Source: an uncultured Collinsella sp. (lineage in GTDB: Bacteria > Actinomycetota > Coriobacteriia > Coriobacteriales > Coriobacteriaceae). From it: a stretch of DNA of 5,417 bases. A program made the position numbers and the translations under genes. Where the stretch lies: NCBI GenBank assembly GCA_900757265.1, contig CAAENW010000022.1:1-5417 (forward strand), written 5' to 3'. Below, one piece after another: positions 1-5,026 of this stretch. Every line of letters starts with the position of its first letter. Within the stretch, counting starts at the first letter, position 1. Below the pieces are notes generated by a model, which was given only the letters and a program-made list of their open reading frames with translations, did not search any database and was not told where the DNA came from.

Positions 1-256
1 AGGCAAGCACGATCGAGGACTTGCGCTTGGTCATCACGGCGCGAATAGGATCGTCATCCATGGCGATAACGTCGGGTGCCTCAAGGGCCTCAACACGTGC
101 ATGGGAAGCAGCAAAGGGATTGACGATTTCAGAGGGGCCAGCTGCCAAGACCTCGATATCGGGATCGGCGGCAAGCGCAGCCTCGATACCATCGAGAACA
201 ACCTGAGGTTTCTCGTCTCCGCCCACAACGTCTACACAAACGCGAACGTTACTCAT
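1..256 (-). CDS. plsX: Phosphate acyltransferase PlsX, N-terminal part (3' end outside window)
   Basis: PlsX converts acyl-ACP and phosphate to acyl-phosphate, the acyl donor that PlsY uses in the first step of phospholipid synthesis; it is a peripheral membrane enzyme. Only the first 85 codons are here, and the frame runs off the left edge without a stop. Two family signatures are visible. The first is the N-terminal strand ending in D-V-V-G-G-D (residues 9-14, normally D-A-M-G-G-D) followed by a proline at 17. The second is the block MDDDPIRAV (66-74) with K-R-K-S-S (77-81), matching the usual 'M-x-D-x-P-x-x-A-x-R-x-K-x-x-S-S' region. ATG at 256 is preferred because AAGGAG sits 7 nt upstream. 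Another in-frame ATG two codons earlier (262) is only 1 nt from that site. The gene follows rpmF, as in the yceD-rpmF-plsX order of E. coli, and an intrinsic-terminator-like hairpin lies just upstream. The A-M to V-V change in the glycine motif is mild and probably a lineage variant. Identification is confident despite truncation. Confidence 0.93.
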   Translation of the reverse strand, partial: MSNVRVCVDVVGGDEKPQVVLDGIEAALAADPDIEVLAAGPSEIVNPFAASHARVEALEAPDVIAMDDDPIRAVMTKRKSSIVLA

Positions 257-263
257 ATACATG

Positions 264-269
264 CTCCTT
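264..269 (-). promoter_or_regulatory. Shine-Dalgarno site of plsX
   Basis: AAGGAG on the minus strand lies 7 nt before ATG 256 but only 1 nt before the alternative in-frame ATG at 262, so it selects the downstream start. It begins 4 nt after the U-tract of the upstream terminator-like hairpin. Confidence 0.8.
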
Positions 270-273
270 ATAC

Positions 274-303
274 AAAAATGGCCGACTCATTGAGCCGGCC
301 ATT
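274..303 (-). terminator. Intrinsic (Rho-independent) terminator or attenuator between rpmF and plsX
   Basis: In the minus-strand transcript, AAUGGCCG (303-296) pairs perfectly with CGGCCAUU (284-277). Inside this, a G-U pair and CUC/GAG extend the stem to 12 pairs around a 3-nt AAU loop. The stem runs directly into five U residues (278-274). The U-tract is on the minus-strand side only; reading the plus strand, the hairpin is followed by mixed sequence, so the signal is directional. It lies 41 nt after the rpmF stop codon. Because the plsX ribosome-binding site starts 4 nt beyond it, there is no room for a separate plsX promoter downstream. Partial termination or regulated read-through is therefore the likely role; that part is inference. 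Confidence 0.82.
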
Positions 304-306
304 GTG

Positions 307-320
307 GTTCCATTTGGAAC
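307..320. repeat. Short inverted repeat in rpmF-plsX leader
   Basis: Perfect 5-bp inverted repeat GTTCC / GGAAC around a 4-nt centre (ATTT on the plus strand), 3 nt upstream of the terminator-like stem in transcription order. It could be a small RNA hairpin or a dyad operator, or chance. Nothing else in the window repeats it, so no regulator can be named. Confidence 0.4.
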
Positions 321-338
321 GGCATCGCATCCAGAGTA

Positions 339-359
339 TACCGTTACTCGGTAACGATA
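339..359 (-). other. Hairpin spanning the rpmF stop codon
   Basis: In the minus-strand transcript, CGUUAC (356-351) pairs with GUAACG (347-342) across a 3-nt CGA loop. Outward pairs U-G, A-U and U-A lengthen it to about 9 pairs. The rpmF UAA stop (346-344) lies in the 3' arm. No U-tract follows, so this is not a terminator. A role in mRNA 3'-end stability or processing is possible, but ribosomes finishing rpmF would unfold it. Confidence 0.45.
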
Positions 360-523
360 ACCTCGCGGTCCTTGTAGAAACCGCAGCTGGGGCACACGTG
401 GTGCGGAAGCTTGACAGCGCCGCAACGGGGGCACGTGGACTGAGCCGCAGCCGAGATCTTCATGTTGGCGGAACGACGGGTGTGAGTGCGGATACGACCC
501 TGCTTTTGTTTAGGTACGGGCAT
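344..523 (-). CDS. rpmF: Large-subunit ribosomal protein bL32
   Basis: A 59-residue basic protein of the 50S subunit, the usual length for bL32. The N-terminus M-P-V-P-K-Q-K (1-7) and the following R-I-R-T-H-T-R-R-S stretch (10-18) are the family's conserved start, with an A-rich segment after it. The C-terminal half carries a four-cysteine zinc ribbon: C31-x2-C34 and C44-x2-C47, ending F-Y-K-D-R-E-V. This is therefore the zinc-binding (C+) form, not the cysteine-free form induced under zinc shortage in some bacteria. ATG 523 is set by the conserved MPVPK start and by AAGGAAGG 5 nt upstream. It lies 64 nt after the DUF177 gene, and that pairing (yceD-rpmF) is conserved across bacteria. Its 3' end is followed by three hairpins before plsX. 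Identification is essentially certain. Confidence 0.96.
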   Translation of the reverse strand: MPVPKQKQGRIRTHTRRSANMKISAAAQSTCPRCGAVKLPHHVCPSCGFYKDREVIVTE

Positions 524-528
524 AGTGA

Positions 529-536
529 CCTTCCTT
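529..536 (-). promoter_or_regulatory. Shine-Dalgarno site of rpmF
   Basis: AAGGAAGG on the minus strand, 5 nt before the rpmF ATG at 523. Two overlapping AGG cores give a strong purine-rich site, consistent with high ribosomal-protein expression. Confidence 0.75.
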
Positions 537-587
537 ATGAACTATCCAGTGTGGGGATTACGCGCAAGTAGCGATACTACCACAGTT

Positions 588-1142
588 TTACTCATCGAGC
601 TTGAGATTCTTCAATGCTGCAAATGGATTTTCCGTGGCAGCAGCCCATTCTGCCTCTGCCTGGGCGGCGCAATCGCATTGCTCGACGTTGAGATTGCAAC
701 CGCAAGTGGGACACAGACCGCGGCAATCGGGCTTGCAGAGCACCACAAACGGCGTGTCCATAACGACCGCGTCATTGATGGGCTCACCCAGATCGACGAT
801 GCGGTCCTCACCCAGGAGCTCGTAGCCGTCCTCGTAGGCCTCGGGATCCTCGGGCTCCTCAAAGAGGTAGAACTCCTCGATCTCGCCGGCGATATCAAAC
901 GAGGCGGGCTCCAGGCAACGGTCGCACTCGCCGGTGGCGTGCGCGCGGACCATGCCCGTGAGCAAGACACCGGTACCGGCATTGGTAAAGACAACGTCGT
1001 AGTCGATGCCGTCCTGTAGCTGGTACTCCTTCTCGCCCACCGTGTAGGTGGCGACATCGACCTTACCGGTCAGCGGATACGAATCTCCAGGAAACTCGAG
1101 CTGCTCAGAAAGATCGACGGTAACGCTCGGGAACTCAGCCAT
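588..1142 (-). CDS. yceD: DUF177 / YceD family protein
   Basis: A 184-residue acidic protein of the DUF177 (YceD) family, found next to rpmF in most bacteria. Plant and bacterial members are linked to 23S rRNA accumulation and 50S assembly, but no enzyme activity is firmly established. The N-terminal part is mainly predicted beta strand. C-D-R-C-L-E-P (73-79) is the family's first cysteine motif. After an acidic stretch (89-112), the C-terminal block has C136, C140, C144, C147, C149, C156 and C158 in the form 'L-C-K-x-D-C-R-G-L-C-P-x-C-G', typical of the family and likely to bind metal. ATG 1142 overlaps the upstream stop by one base (TAATG). It is preferred to an in-frame ATG at 1193, which would add 17 residues with no family match and lie deep inside the upstream gene. 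There is no clear Shine-Dalgarno site, so translation is probably coupled to the upstream gene. Family assignment is firm; function is inferred. Confidence 0.9.
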   Translation of the reverse strand: MAEFPSVTVDLSEQLEFPGDSYPLTGKVDVATYTVGEKEYQLQDGIDYDVVFTNAGTGVLLTGMVRAHATGECDRCLEPASFDIAGEIEEFYLFEEPEDPEAYEDGYELLGEDRIVDLGEPINDAVVMDTPFVVLCKPDCRGLCPTCGCNLNVEQCDCAAQAEAEWAAATENPFAALKNLKLDE

Positions 1143-1639
1143 TACCACTGACCATTCTGCTGGGCGGCACCCTCGTTGAGCTGCTGACGGCAACGGGTAA
1201 CGGTGCCGGTCAGGCTCTTGAGGTTCTCCTCCAGGTGCGTAAAGACCTGCTCTGCGTAGTCCTCGGCAGCATAACGCGTCTCGCGCTCGTACTGCTGGGC
1301 ACGATCACGGATGTCGTCGGCCTGCTGCTGCGCTAAGCGGACGATCTCCTGCTCACCGGCAATGGTGAGGGCCTGCTGCTGAGCGTCGGCGATGATGGAA
1401 TCGGCCTGGGCGGCGGCGGAAGCCATAAGCTCCTCGCGCTCCTTAAGGATACGGCGGGACTTCTGCCACTCCTCGGGATAGCTCATGCGGATCTCGTCGA
1501 GGATGTTGAAGAACACGTCGGCGTCGATGACCTTGAACTGAGCGTTCTTGCCGAAAGGCGGCTTGGCTTCCTCGATCAGCCCTTCGAGCTCATCGACCAA
1601 GCTGACGATCCTATCGCCAGGAAAATTCTCGCCCGGCAT
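1142..1639 (-). CDS. SepIVA/DivIVA-like coiled-coil protein
   Basis: A 165-residue hydrophilic protein with no membrane segment or signal peptide. Residues 11-26 (I-V-S-L-V-D-E-L-E-G-L-I-E-E-A-K) and 37-50 (V-I-D-A-D-V-F-F-N-I-L-D-E-I) resemble the N-terminal module of mycobacterial SepIVA, a DivIVA-type septation factor. Residues 56-140 form a long Ala/Gln/Glu-rich coiled coil (A-A-A-Q-A-D-S-I-I-A-D-A-Q-Q-Q-A), the type often annotated as ATP-synthase-B-like. The tail (150-165) is Q/N-rich. It is shorter than SepIVA as I recall it (about 245 residues), mainly in the coil. ATG 1639 is chosen over in-frame ATGs at 1654 and 1663 because AAAGGAG lies 5 nt upstream of it and overlaps or follows the others. 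The position between coaD and DUF177-rpmF matches actinobacterial synteny. A role in envelope growth or division is inferred from the family; a scaffold for another complex is possible. Confidence 0.82.
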   Translation of the reverse strand: MPGENFPGDRIVSLVDELEGLIEEAKPPFGKNAQFKVIDADVFFNILDEIRMSYPEEWQKSRRILKEREELMASAAAQADSIIADAQQQALTIAGEQEIVRLAQQQADDIRDRAQQYERETRYAAEDYAEQVFTHLEENLKSLTGTVTRCRQQLNEGAAQQNGQW

Positions 1640-1644
1640 CCGGT

Positions 1645-1651
1645 CTCCTTT
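1645..1651 (-). promoter_or_regulatory. Shine-Dalgarno site that sets the coiled-coil gene start
   Basis: AAAGGAG on the minus strand, 5 nt before ATG 1639. The in-frame ATGs at 1654 and 1663 lie upstream of this site and have no purine-rich site of their own, so the shorter 165-residue product is favoured. Confidence 0.75.
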
Positions 1652-1707
1652 CATAGGTAACATATCATCGTGCTAGTTTACCACATGCCACCAGGCAATA
1701 AAAAACG

Positions 1708-2205
1708 TCACGAAAAGCGGTGTCTGAGCGCTTCGACCACGTTGGGCGGGACAAACGTCGATACATCGCTGCCGAGCGAGGCGATCTGGCGAACGACCGA
1801 ACTCGAGATATAGCCGTACTGCGGCGCACTCATGACAAAGATGGACTCCAGCTCGTTATCCAAGCGATAGTTGAGGTCTGCCTGCTGCAGCTCGTACTCA
1901 AAGTCGGTCATGGCGCGCAGGCCCTTGACCACGGCCCCCGCCCCCTGCTCGCGAGCGAAGTCGACCAAGAGGCCGGTAAAGGGCAGGACCTCGACGCCGT
2001 CGATATCACCGAGCGCCTCGCGAGCCAGCGCCACGCGCTCATCGAGCATAAACGTGGTGCCCACGCCGTTTTTACCCTGCGACTCGGCAACAGCGACGAT
2101 CACGCTGGGAAAGATGCGACGGGCGCGGCGGATCACATCGATATGGCCAAACGTGATGGGATCGAAGGTGCCCGGGACGATCACGCGGTTGATGGTGTCA
2201 TTCAT
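1708..2205 (-). CDS. coaD: Phosphopantetheine adenylyltransferase (PPAT)
   Basis: Transfers AMP from ATP to 4'-phosphopantetheine to give dephospho-CoA, the penultimate step of coenzyme A synthesis, in the cytoplasm. The 165-residue length is normal for bacterial PPAT. It shows the nucleotidyltransferase signature P-G-T-F-D-P-I-T-F-G-H (11-21) with the T/H-x-G-H motif at 18-21. A lysine at 45 probably corresponds to the catalytic Lys42 of E. coli. K-G-L-R-A (94-98) precedes D-F-E-Y-E (101-105), and the second ATP-binding motif is I-S-S-S-V-V-R (133-139). The glycine-rich loop at 44-50 is a few residues longer than in the E. coli enzyme. ATG 2205 is fixed by the conserved N-terminus and by GGAGG 6 nt upstream; an in-frame ATG at 2292 lies inside rsmD and adds unrelated residues. 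The start overlaps the end of rsmD by 8 nt, the conserved rsmD-coaD pairing. Confidence 0.96.
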   Translation of the reverse strand: MNDTINRVIVPGTFDPITFGHIDVIRRARRIFPSVIVAVAESQGKNGVGTTFMLDERVALAREALGDIDGVEVLPFTGLLVDFAREQGAGAVVKGLRAMTDFEYELQQADLNYRLDNELESIFVMSAPQYGYISSSVVRQIASLGSDVSTFVPPNVVEALRHRFS

Positions 2206-2842
2206 GGGCGTCCTCCCAAGGCGCTTCCTCGTTATTTTCGTTCTTGTCAGCAAGGTCGTTCTCGTCCTCGGCCACCCAGCGCAGCAAGTCAACCGAGGTT
2301 ATGCCGTAGCGCTTCTCTCGCACGGTCTCAAAACCGGTCGGGTGAGCGCCCGCGTCGGCGGCAGCGTGCTCAAACAGCGCATAGGCACCCTGTGCCAGCA
2401 AGCCTTGCTGAGCTAGGTTTTGCAGCAGCTCCTCGACCGGCTCGGCGCCAAAGGCATAGGGCGGATCGAGCAGGACCAGATCAAAGGGGCCACCCGGCAC
2501 ACGGCCGCGCGAGGCGCTCGCCAACACATCGCCGGTAACGACGCGCCAACGCGAGCGGTCGCCGCACAGCGACTCGATATTCTTGGTGATCAGACGGGCG
2601 GCATTGCGATCGATCTCGAACGTGGTGAGCGAGCGGGCGCCACGCGAGAGCATCTCGATTCCCAGGGCACCGGAGCCGCCAAAGGCATCCAGCACGCGGA
2701 CCTCGTCCAAATCGAAATCGAACGCCGACATGACCATGGATGCACATGCCTCGCGCACGCGATCGGTCGTAGGACGGGTGACATCGCGTCCACGCGGCTC
2801 TTCGATCTTGCGGCCGCGCCATTCACCGCCGATGATTCTCAT
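2198..2842 (-). CDS. rsmD: 16S rRNA (guanine(966)-N(2))-methyltransferase RsmD
   Basis: A SAM-dependent enzyme that methylates N2 of G966 (E. coli numbering) of 16S rRNA during 30S assembly. Length is 214 residues. In order: the conserved start M-R-I-I-G-G-E-W-R-G-R (1-11); R-P-T-T-D-R-V-R-E (23-31); SAM motif I V-L-D-A-F-G-G-S-G-A-L-G (50-61); the acidic residue of motif II in F-E-I-D (75-78); the catalytic D-P-P-Y (126-129) after a hydrophobic strand; and K-R-Y-G (177-180). The last 23 or so residues (192-214) form a strongly acidic, Asn/Glu-rich tail beyond the usual end of the fold. DNA for this tail also carries the coaD ribosome-binding site and start. The gene begins inside recG with an ATGA overlap, so it is probably translationally coupled. 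AAGGAGG within recG lies 10 nt before the ATG. Confidence 0.95.
   Translation of the reverse strand: MRIIGGEWRGRKIEEPRGRDVTRPTTDRVREACASMVMSAFDFDLDEVRVLDAFGGSGALGIEMLSRGARSLTTFEIDRNAARLITKNIESLCGDRSRWRVVTGDVLASASRGRVPGGPFDLVLLDPPYAFGAEPVEELLQNLAQQGLLAQGAYALFEHAAADAGAHPTGFETVREKRYGITSVDLLRWVAEDENDLADKNENNEEAPWEDAHE
2211..2217 (-). promoter_or_regulatory. Shine-Dalgarno site of coaD inside the rsmD 3' end
   Basis: GGGAGGA on the minus strand, with its GGAGG core 6 nt before ATG 2205. It lies within the last codons of rsmD and decides the coaD start in favour of the 165-residue protein. Confidence 0.8.
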
Positions 2843-5016
2843 CCTCCGCTGACCTCCTTAAAGATATGTCGATAACGCATGGCGACCGCGTCGCGCAAGG
2901 GGCGCGTCGCCACGGAGTCAAGGTTGCAAGCATACCGCAAGAGCTCGACCGCGTCCAAATGGGCCCATTCGATAAGATCCTCGTCGGCGTCCAGGTCCAC
3001 AAAGCGCAAGGTAATGCCGCCGTGTTGACGATAACCCAGAATCTCGCCCTCGTGGCGCAGACGCAGGTCCATCTGGGCGAGCGTAAAGCCGTCCGAGGTC
3101 TTTTCGAGCGACTGGAGGCGGTCTTGTGCCGCCGAGGCGCCGCCATTGCCCTTGGAGTGCGTCATGACCAGGCAGGTGCCCGACACGCTGCCGCGGCCCA
3201 CGCGACCGCGCAGCTGGTGCAGGGCCGCCAAGCCAAAGCGCTCACCGTTCTCGATGACCATGACGGTGGCGTTGGGCACGTCGACGCCCACCTCGACCAC
3301 CGTAGTCGAGACGAGCACGTCGATCTCGCCACGCTTAAAGGCATCGATAACCTGGTCCTTCTCCCCCGCTGGCATGCGGCCGTGAAGGCGCTCGATGGCA
3401 AGACCCGGCAACGCCAGACGCAGGCGATCGAGCTCGGTCGCCGTATCGTGCAGCGGCACGGGGACCGTCACGCGGCCCTCGTCGTCGCGGGCGATACCGG
3501 GCACGTCCTCCAGATCATCGGCCGAGTCACTCGGCTCCACGAGCGGGCAAATCACGTAGGCCTGCTGACCCTTTTCATGCGCCTCGCGGATGGCGCCATA
3601 GGCAAGGTCGCGGCTCGACTCGGTAAGCACGCGTGTCGTCACGCCAGCGCCAGGGACGGGCCGATGGCGGATGATGCTCGTGTCCAGATCGCCGTAGACC
3701 GAAAGCGCCAGCGTACGTGGGATGGGCGTTGCCGTCATAACGAGCAGATCGGCACCAGGGCCCTTCGCACGCAGGGCGTTGCGTTGGCCGACGCCAAACC
3801 GGTGCTGCTCATCGATGACCACGAGCGACAGATGCTTGAACGCCACGTTATCCGAAAGCACCGCGTGGGTGCCAAAGAGGACATCGAGCTCGCCCGATTC
3901 CAGCTGGGCATGGATCCGCTCGCGCTCGGCCGCTGGCGTGGCGCCCGTCAGGAGCGCCCAGGTCATGCCAGCCTGCGAGAGCAAGGGGCCGGTCTTATAG
4001 GCATATTGACGCGCCAGCACGCCCGTGGGCGCCATAACGCAGGCCTGCGTGCCGCTATCGGTAGCCACAGCCAGCGCGCAGGCGGCAACGGCGGTCTTAC
4101 CGGTACCGACATCGCCCAGCAGCAGGCGGTTCATCACGCGCCCGCCATCGCACATATCGCGCAGGATATCTTGGAACGCGGCCTCCTGCTCGTCGCTCAG
4201 CGAAAATGGCAGGGCCTGCTTGAGCGCGGCCAGGTGCTCGCCCGCGGCGTGGGCGTAGGGCACCACATCGACCAGGCTGCCGTCGTTGCGCAGGCGCAGC
4301 GCCAGCTGCAGGTAAAGGCACTCCTCGTAGGCAAGCCGTGCGCGCGCGATATCGCGCTCAGCCATGCTCGAGGGAAAGTGAATTGATCGAAGCGCACGAG
4401 CATTGCTCATCAGGCGACGCTTAACGCGCAAGCGTGCGGGAATCGGGTCGAAGGGATTGCCGACGACCTCGAGCGCGCCACTTACGATGCGGCGCATCCA
4501 TGCCTGGCTCACGCCGTCACTCACATAATGGACCGGCAAAATGGTGCCCGCAGCACGCCCGTCATCGAGCTTTTCAAAGTGCGGCGAGGCCATCTGCTTA
4601 AAACCGTAGGCAAACTCGACCTTGCCCATCACGGCCAGGCGGTCGCCCTGCTTAAGCTGCTGGGCAATCCAAGGCTGACGGAAAAAGGCGACCTGCAGCA
4701 CGCCCGTCTCGTCAACGAGTGAGACCTCGGTCACCTGCATGCGCGGACGCGGCTTCTTTTGAACGATACGGTCGACCGTGGCGATGATGGTGCACACGGT
4801 ACCGATGGGCGCCATCTCGATGGACCAGGAGCGCGTAAAGTCCAGGTATCGATGAGGGATATGCAGAAGGAGGTCCCCCACCGTCCGAATTCCCAGACGG
4901 CGAAGGGCCTCCTCACGTTTACCCGAAACATATTTGAGTCGCGCGATATCCTCGTCGAGCGCATTGCTCTGGGCAAAGCGATCCGAGACGCGCGGCACGG
5001 AGCAGAGCTCAGACAT
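2839..5016 (-). CDS. recG: ATP-dependent DNA helicase RecG
   Basis: A branch-specific dsDNA translocase that regresses stalled replication forks and processes Holliday junctions and R-loops. It has 725 residues, against about 690 in E. coli. Residues 25-60 include a helix-hairpin-like entry (L-G-I-R-T-V-G-D-L-L). Residues 70-165 form the OB-fold wedge, with F-F-R-Q-P-W-I at 111-117. The helicase core begins with the Q-motif-like F-S-L-S-D-E-Q (271-277). Walker A is G-D-V-G-T-G-K-T (301-308), motif Ia M-A-P-T-G-V-L-A (328-335), motif II D-E-Q-H (402-405) and motif III T-A-T-P-I-P-R-T (428-435). Motif V is V-V-E-V-G-V-D-V-P (573-581) and motif VI Q-L-R-G-R-V-G-R-G (601-609). The TRG-like region at 650-666 ends L-G-Y-R-Q-H-G. 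Residues 497-525 hold an acidic insertion absent from E. coli RecG. The start is 10 nt after the fakA stop with only a weak ribosome site, suggesting coupling. No frameshift or missing catalytic residue was seen. Confidence 0.97.
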   Translation of the reverse strand: MSELCSVPRVSDRFAQSNALDEDIARLKYVSGKREEALRRLGIRTVGDLLLHIPHRYLDFTRSWSIEMAPIGTVCTIIATVDRIVQKKPRPRMQVTEVSLVDETGVLQVAFFRQPWIAQQLKQGDRLAVMGKVEFAYGFKQMASPHFEKLDDGRAAGTILPVHYVSDGVSQAWMRRIVSGALEVVGNPFDPIPARLRVKRRLMSNARALRSIHFPSSMAERDIARARLAYEECLYLQLALRLRNDGSLVDVVPYAHAAGEHLAALKQALPFSLSDEQEAAFQDILRDMCDGGRVMNRLLLGDVGTGKTAVAACALAVATDSGTQACVMAPTGVLARQYAYKTGPLLSQAGMTWALLTGATPAAERERIHAQLESGELDVLFGTHAVLSDNVAFKHLSLVVIDEQHRFGVGQRNALRAKGPGADLLVMTATPIPRTLALSVYGDLDTSIIRHRPVPGAGVTTRVLTESSRDLAYGAIREAHEKGQQAYVICPLVEPSDSADDLEDVPGIARDDEGRVTVPVPLHDTATELDRLRLALPGLAIERLHGRMPAGEKDQVIDAFKRGEIDVLVSTTVVEVGVDVPNATVMVIENGERFGLAALHQLRGRVGRGSVSGTCLVMTHSKGNGGASAAQDRLQSLEKTSDGFTLAQMDLRLRHEGEILGYRQHGGITLRFVDLDADEDLIEWAHLDAVELLRYACNLDSVATRPLRDAVAMRYRHIFKEVSGG
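2853..2859 (-). promoter_or_regulatory. Shine-Dalgarno site of rsmD inside the recG 3' end
   Basis: AAGGAGG on the minus strand, 10 nt before ATG 2842, encoded in the last codons of recG. A second GGAGG (2847-2843) directly abuts the ATG and is too close to act as the site itself. The spacing of the first is slightly long but within the working range. Confidence 0.65.
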
Positions 5017-5026
5017 GGGCAGATGC

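Noticed and set aside
335..340. TATACT on the minus strand as a possible -10 box for a plsX promoter.
   Set aside because: It matches the -10 consensus at 5 of 6 positions, but no -35-like hexamer is seen at 16-18 nt spacing and no extended -10 TG is present. It would still transcribe through the terminator. Not strong enough to annotate.
524..587. Possible rpmF promoter in the 64-nt gap after yceD.
   Set aside because: TTGCGC could serve as a -35, but the hexamer at 17-nt spacing is TAGTTC, a poor -10; I see only the strong Shine-Dalgarno site here.
486..1019. Plus-strand open frame of about 177 codons opposite yceD and the start of rpmF.
   Set aside because: It has no plausible ribosome site and is the complement of the DUF177 gene; the hydrophobic V/L/A-rich product is the expected shadow of an acidic protein.
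1143..1193. Upstream in-frame start for the DUF177 protein adding 17 residues.
   Set aside because: The extra residues do not match the family and lie inside the upstream gene, while the TAATG junction gives a natural coupled start.
1675..1683. TGG-TAAACT on the minus strand as an extended -10 promoter for the coiled-coil gene.
   Set aside because: The -10 matches only 4 of 6 positions and the -35 region is just a T-run. The position would give a sensible short leader, but the evidence is too thin to list it as a feature.
1686..1705. Small TGCC/GGCA inverted repeat next to a T-run downstream of coaD as a terminator.
   Set aside because: On the minus strand the T-run comes before the 4-bp stem, not after it, and no adequate stem precedes the T-run. 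It does not have the layout of an intrinsic terminator.
1720..2538. Plus-strand open frame of about 272 codons across coaD and rsmD.
   Set aside because: It is antisense to two confidently identified genes, and its translation is low-complexity R/A/P/H-rich with no family resemblance.
2866..4386. Plus-strand open frame of about 506 codons opposite recG.
   Set aside because: It lies wholly antisense to a RecG gene with every helicase motif intact. Its product is rich in R, H, G, A and Q without recognisable domains, as expected for the complement of GC-biased codons.
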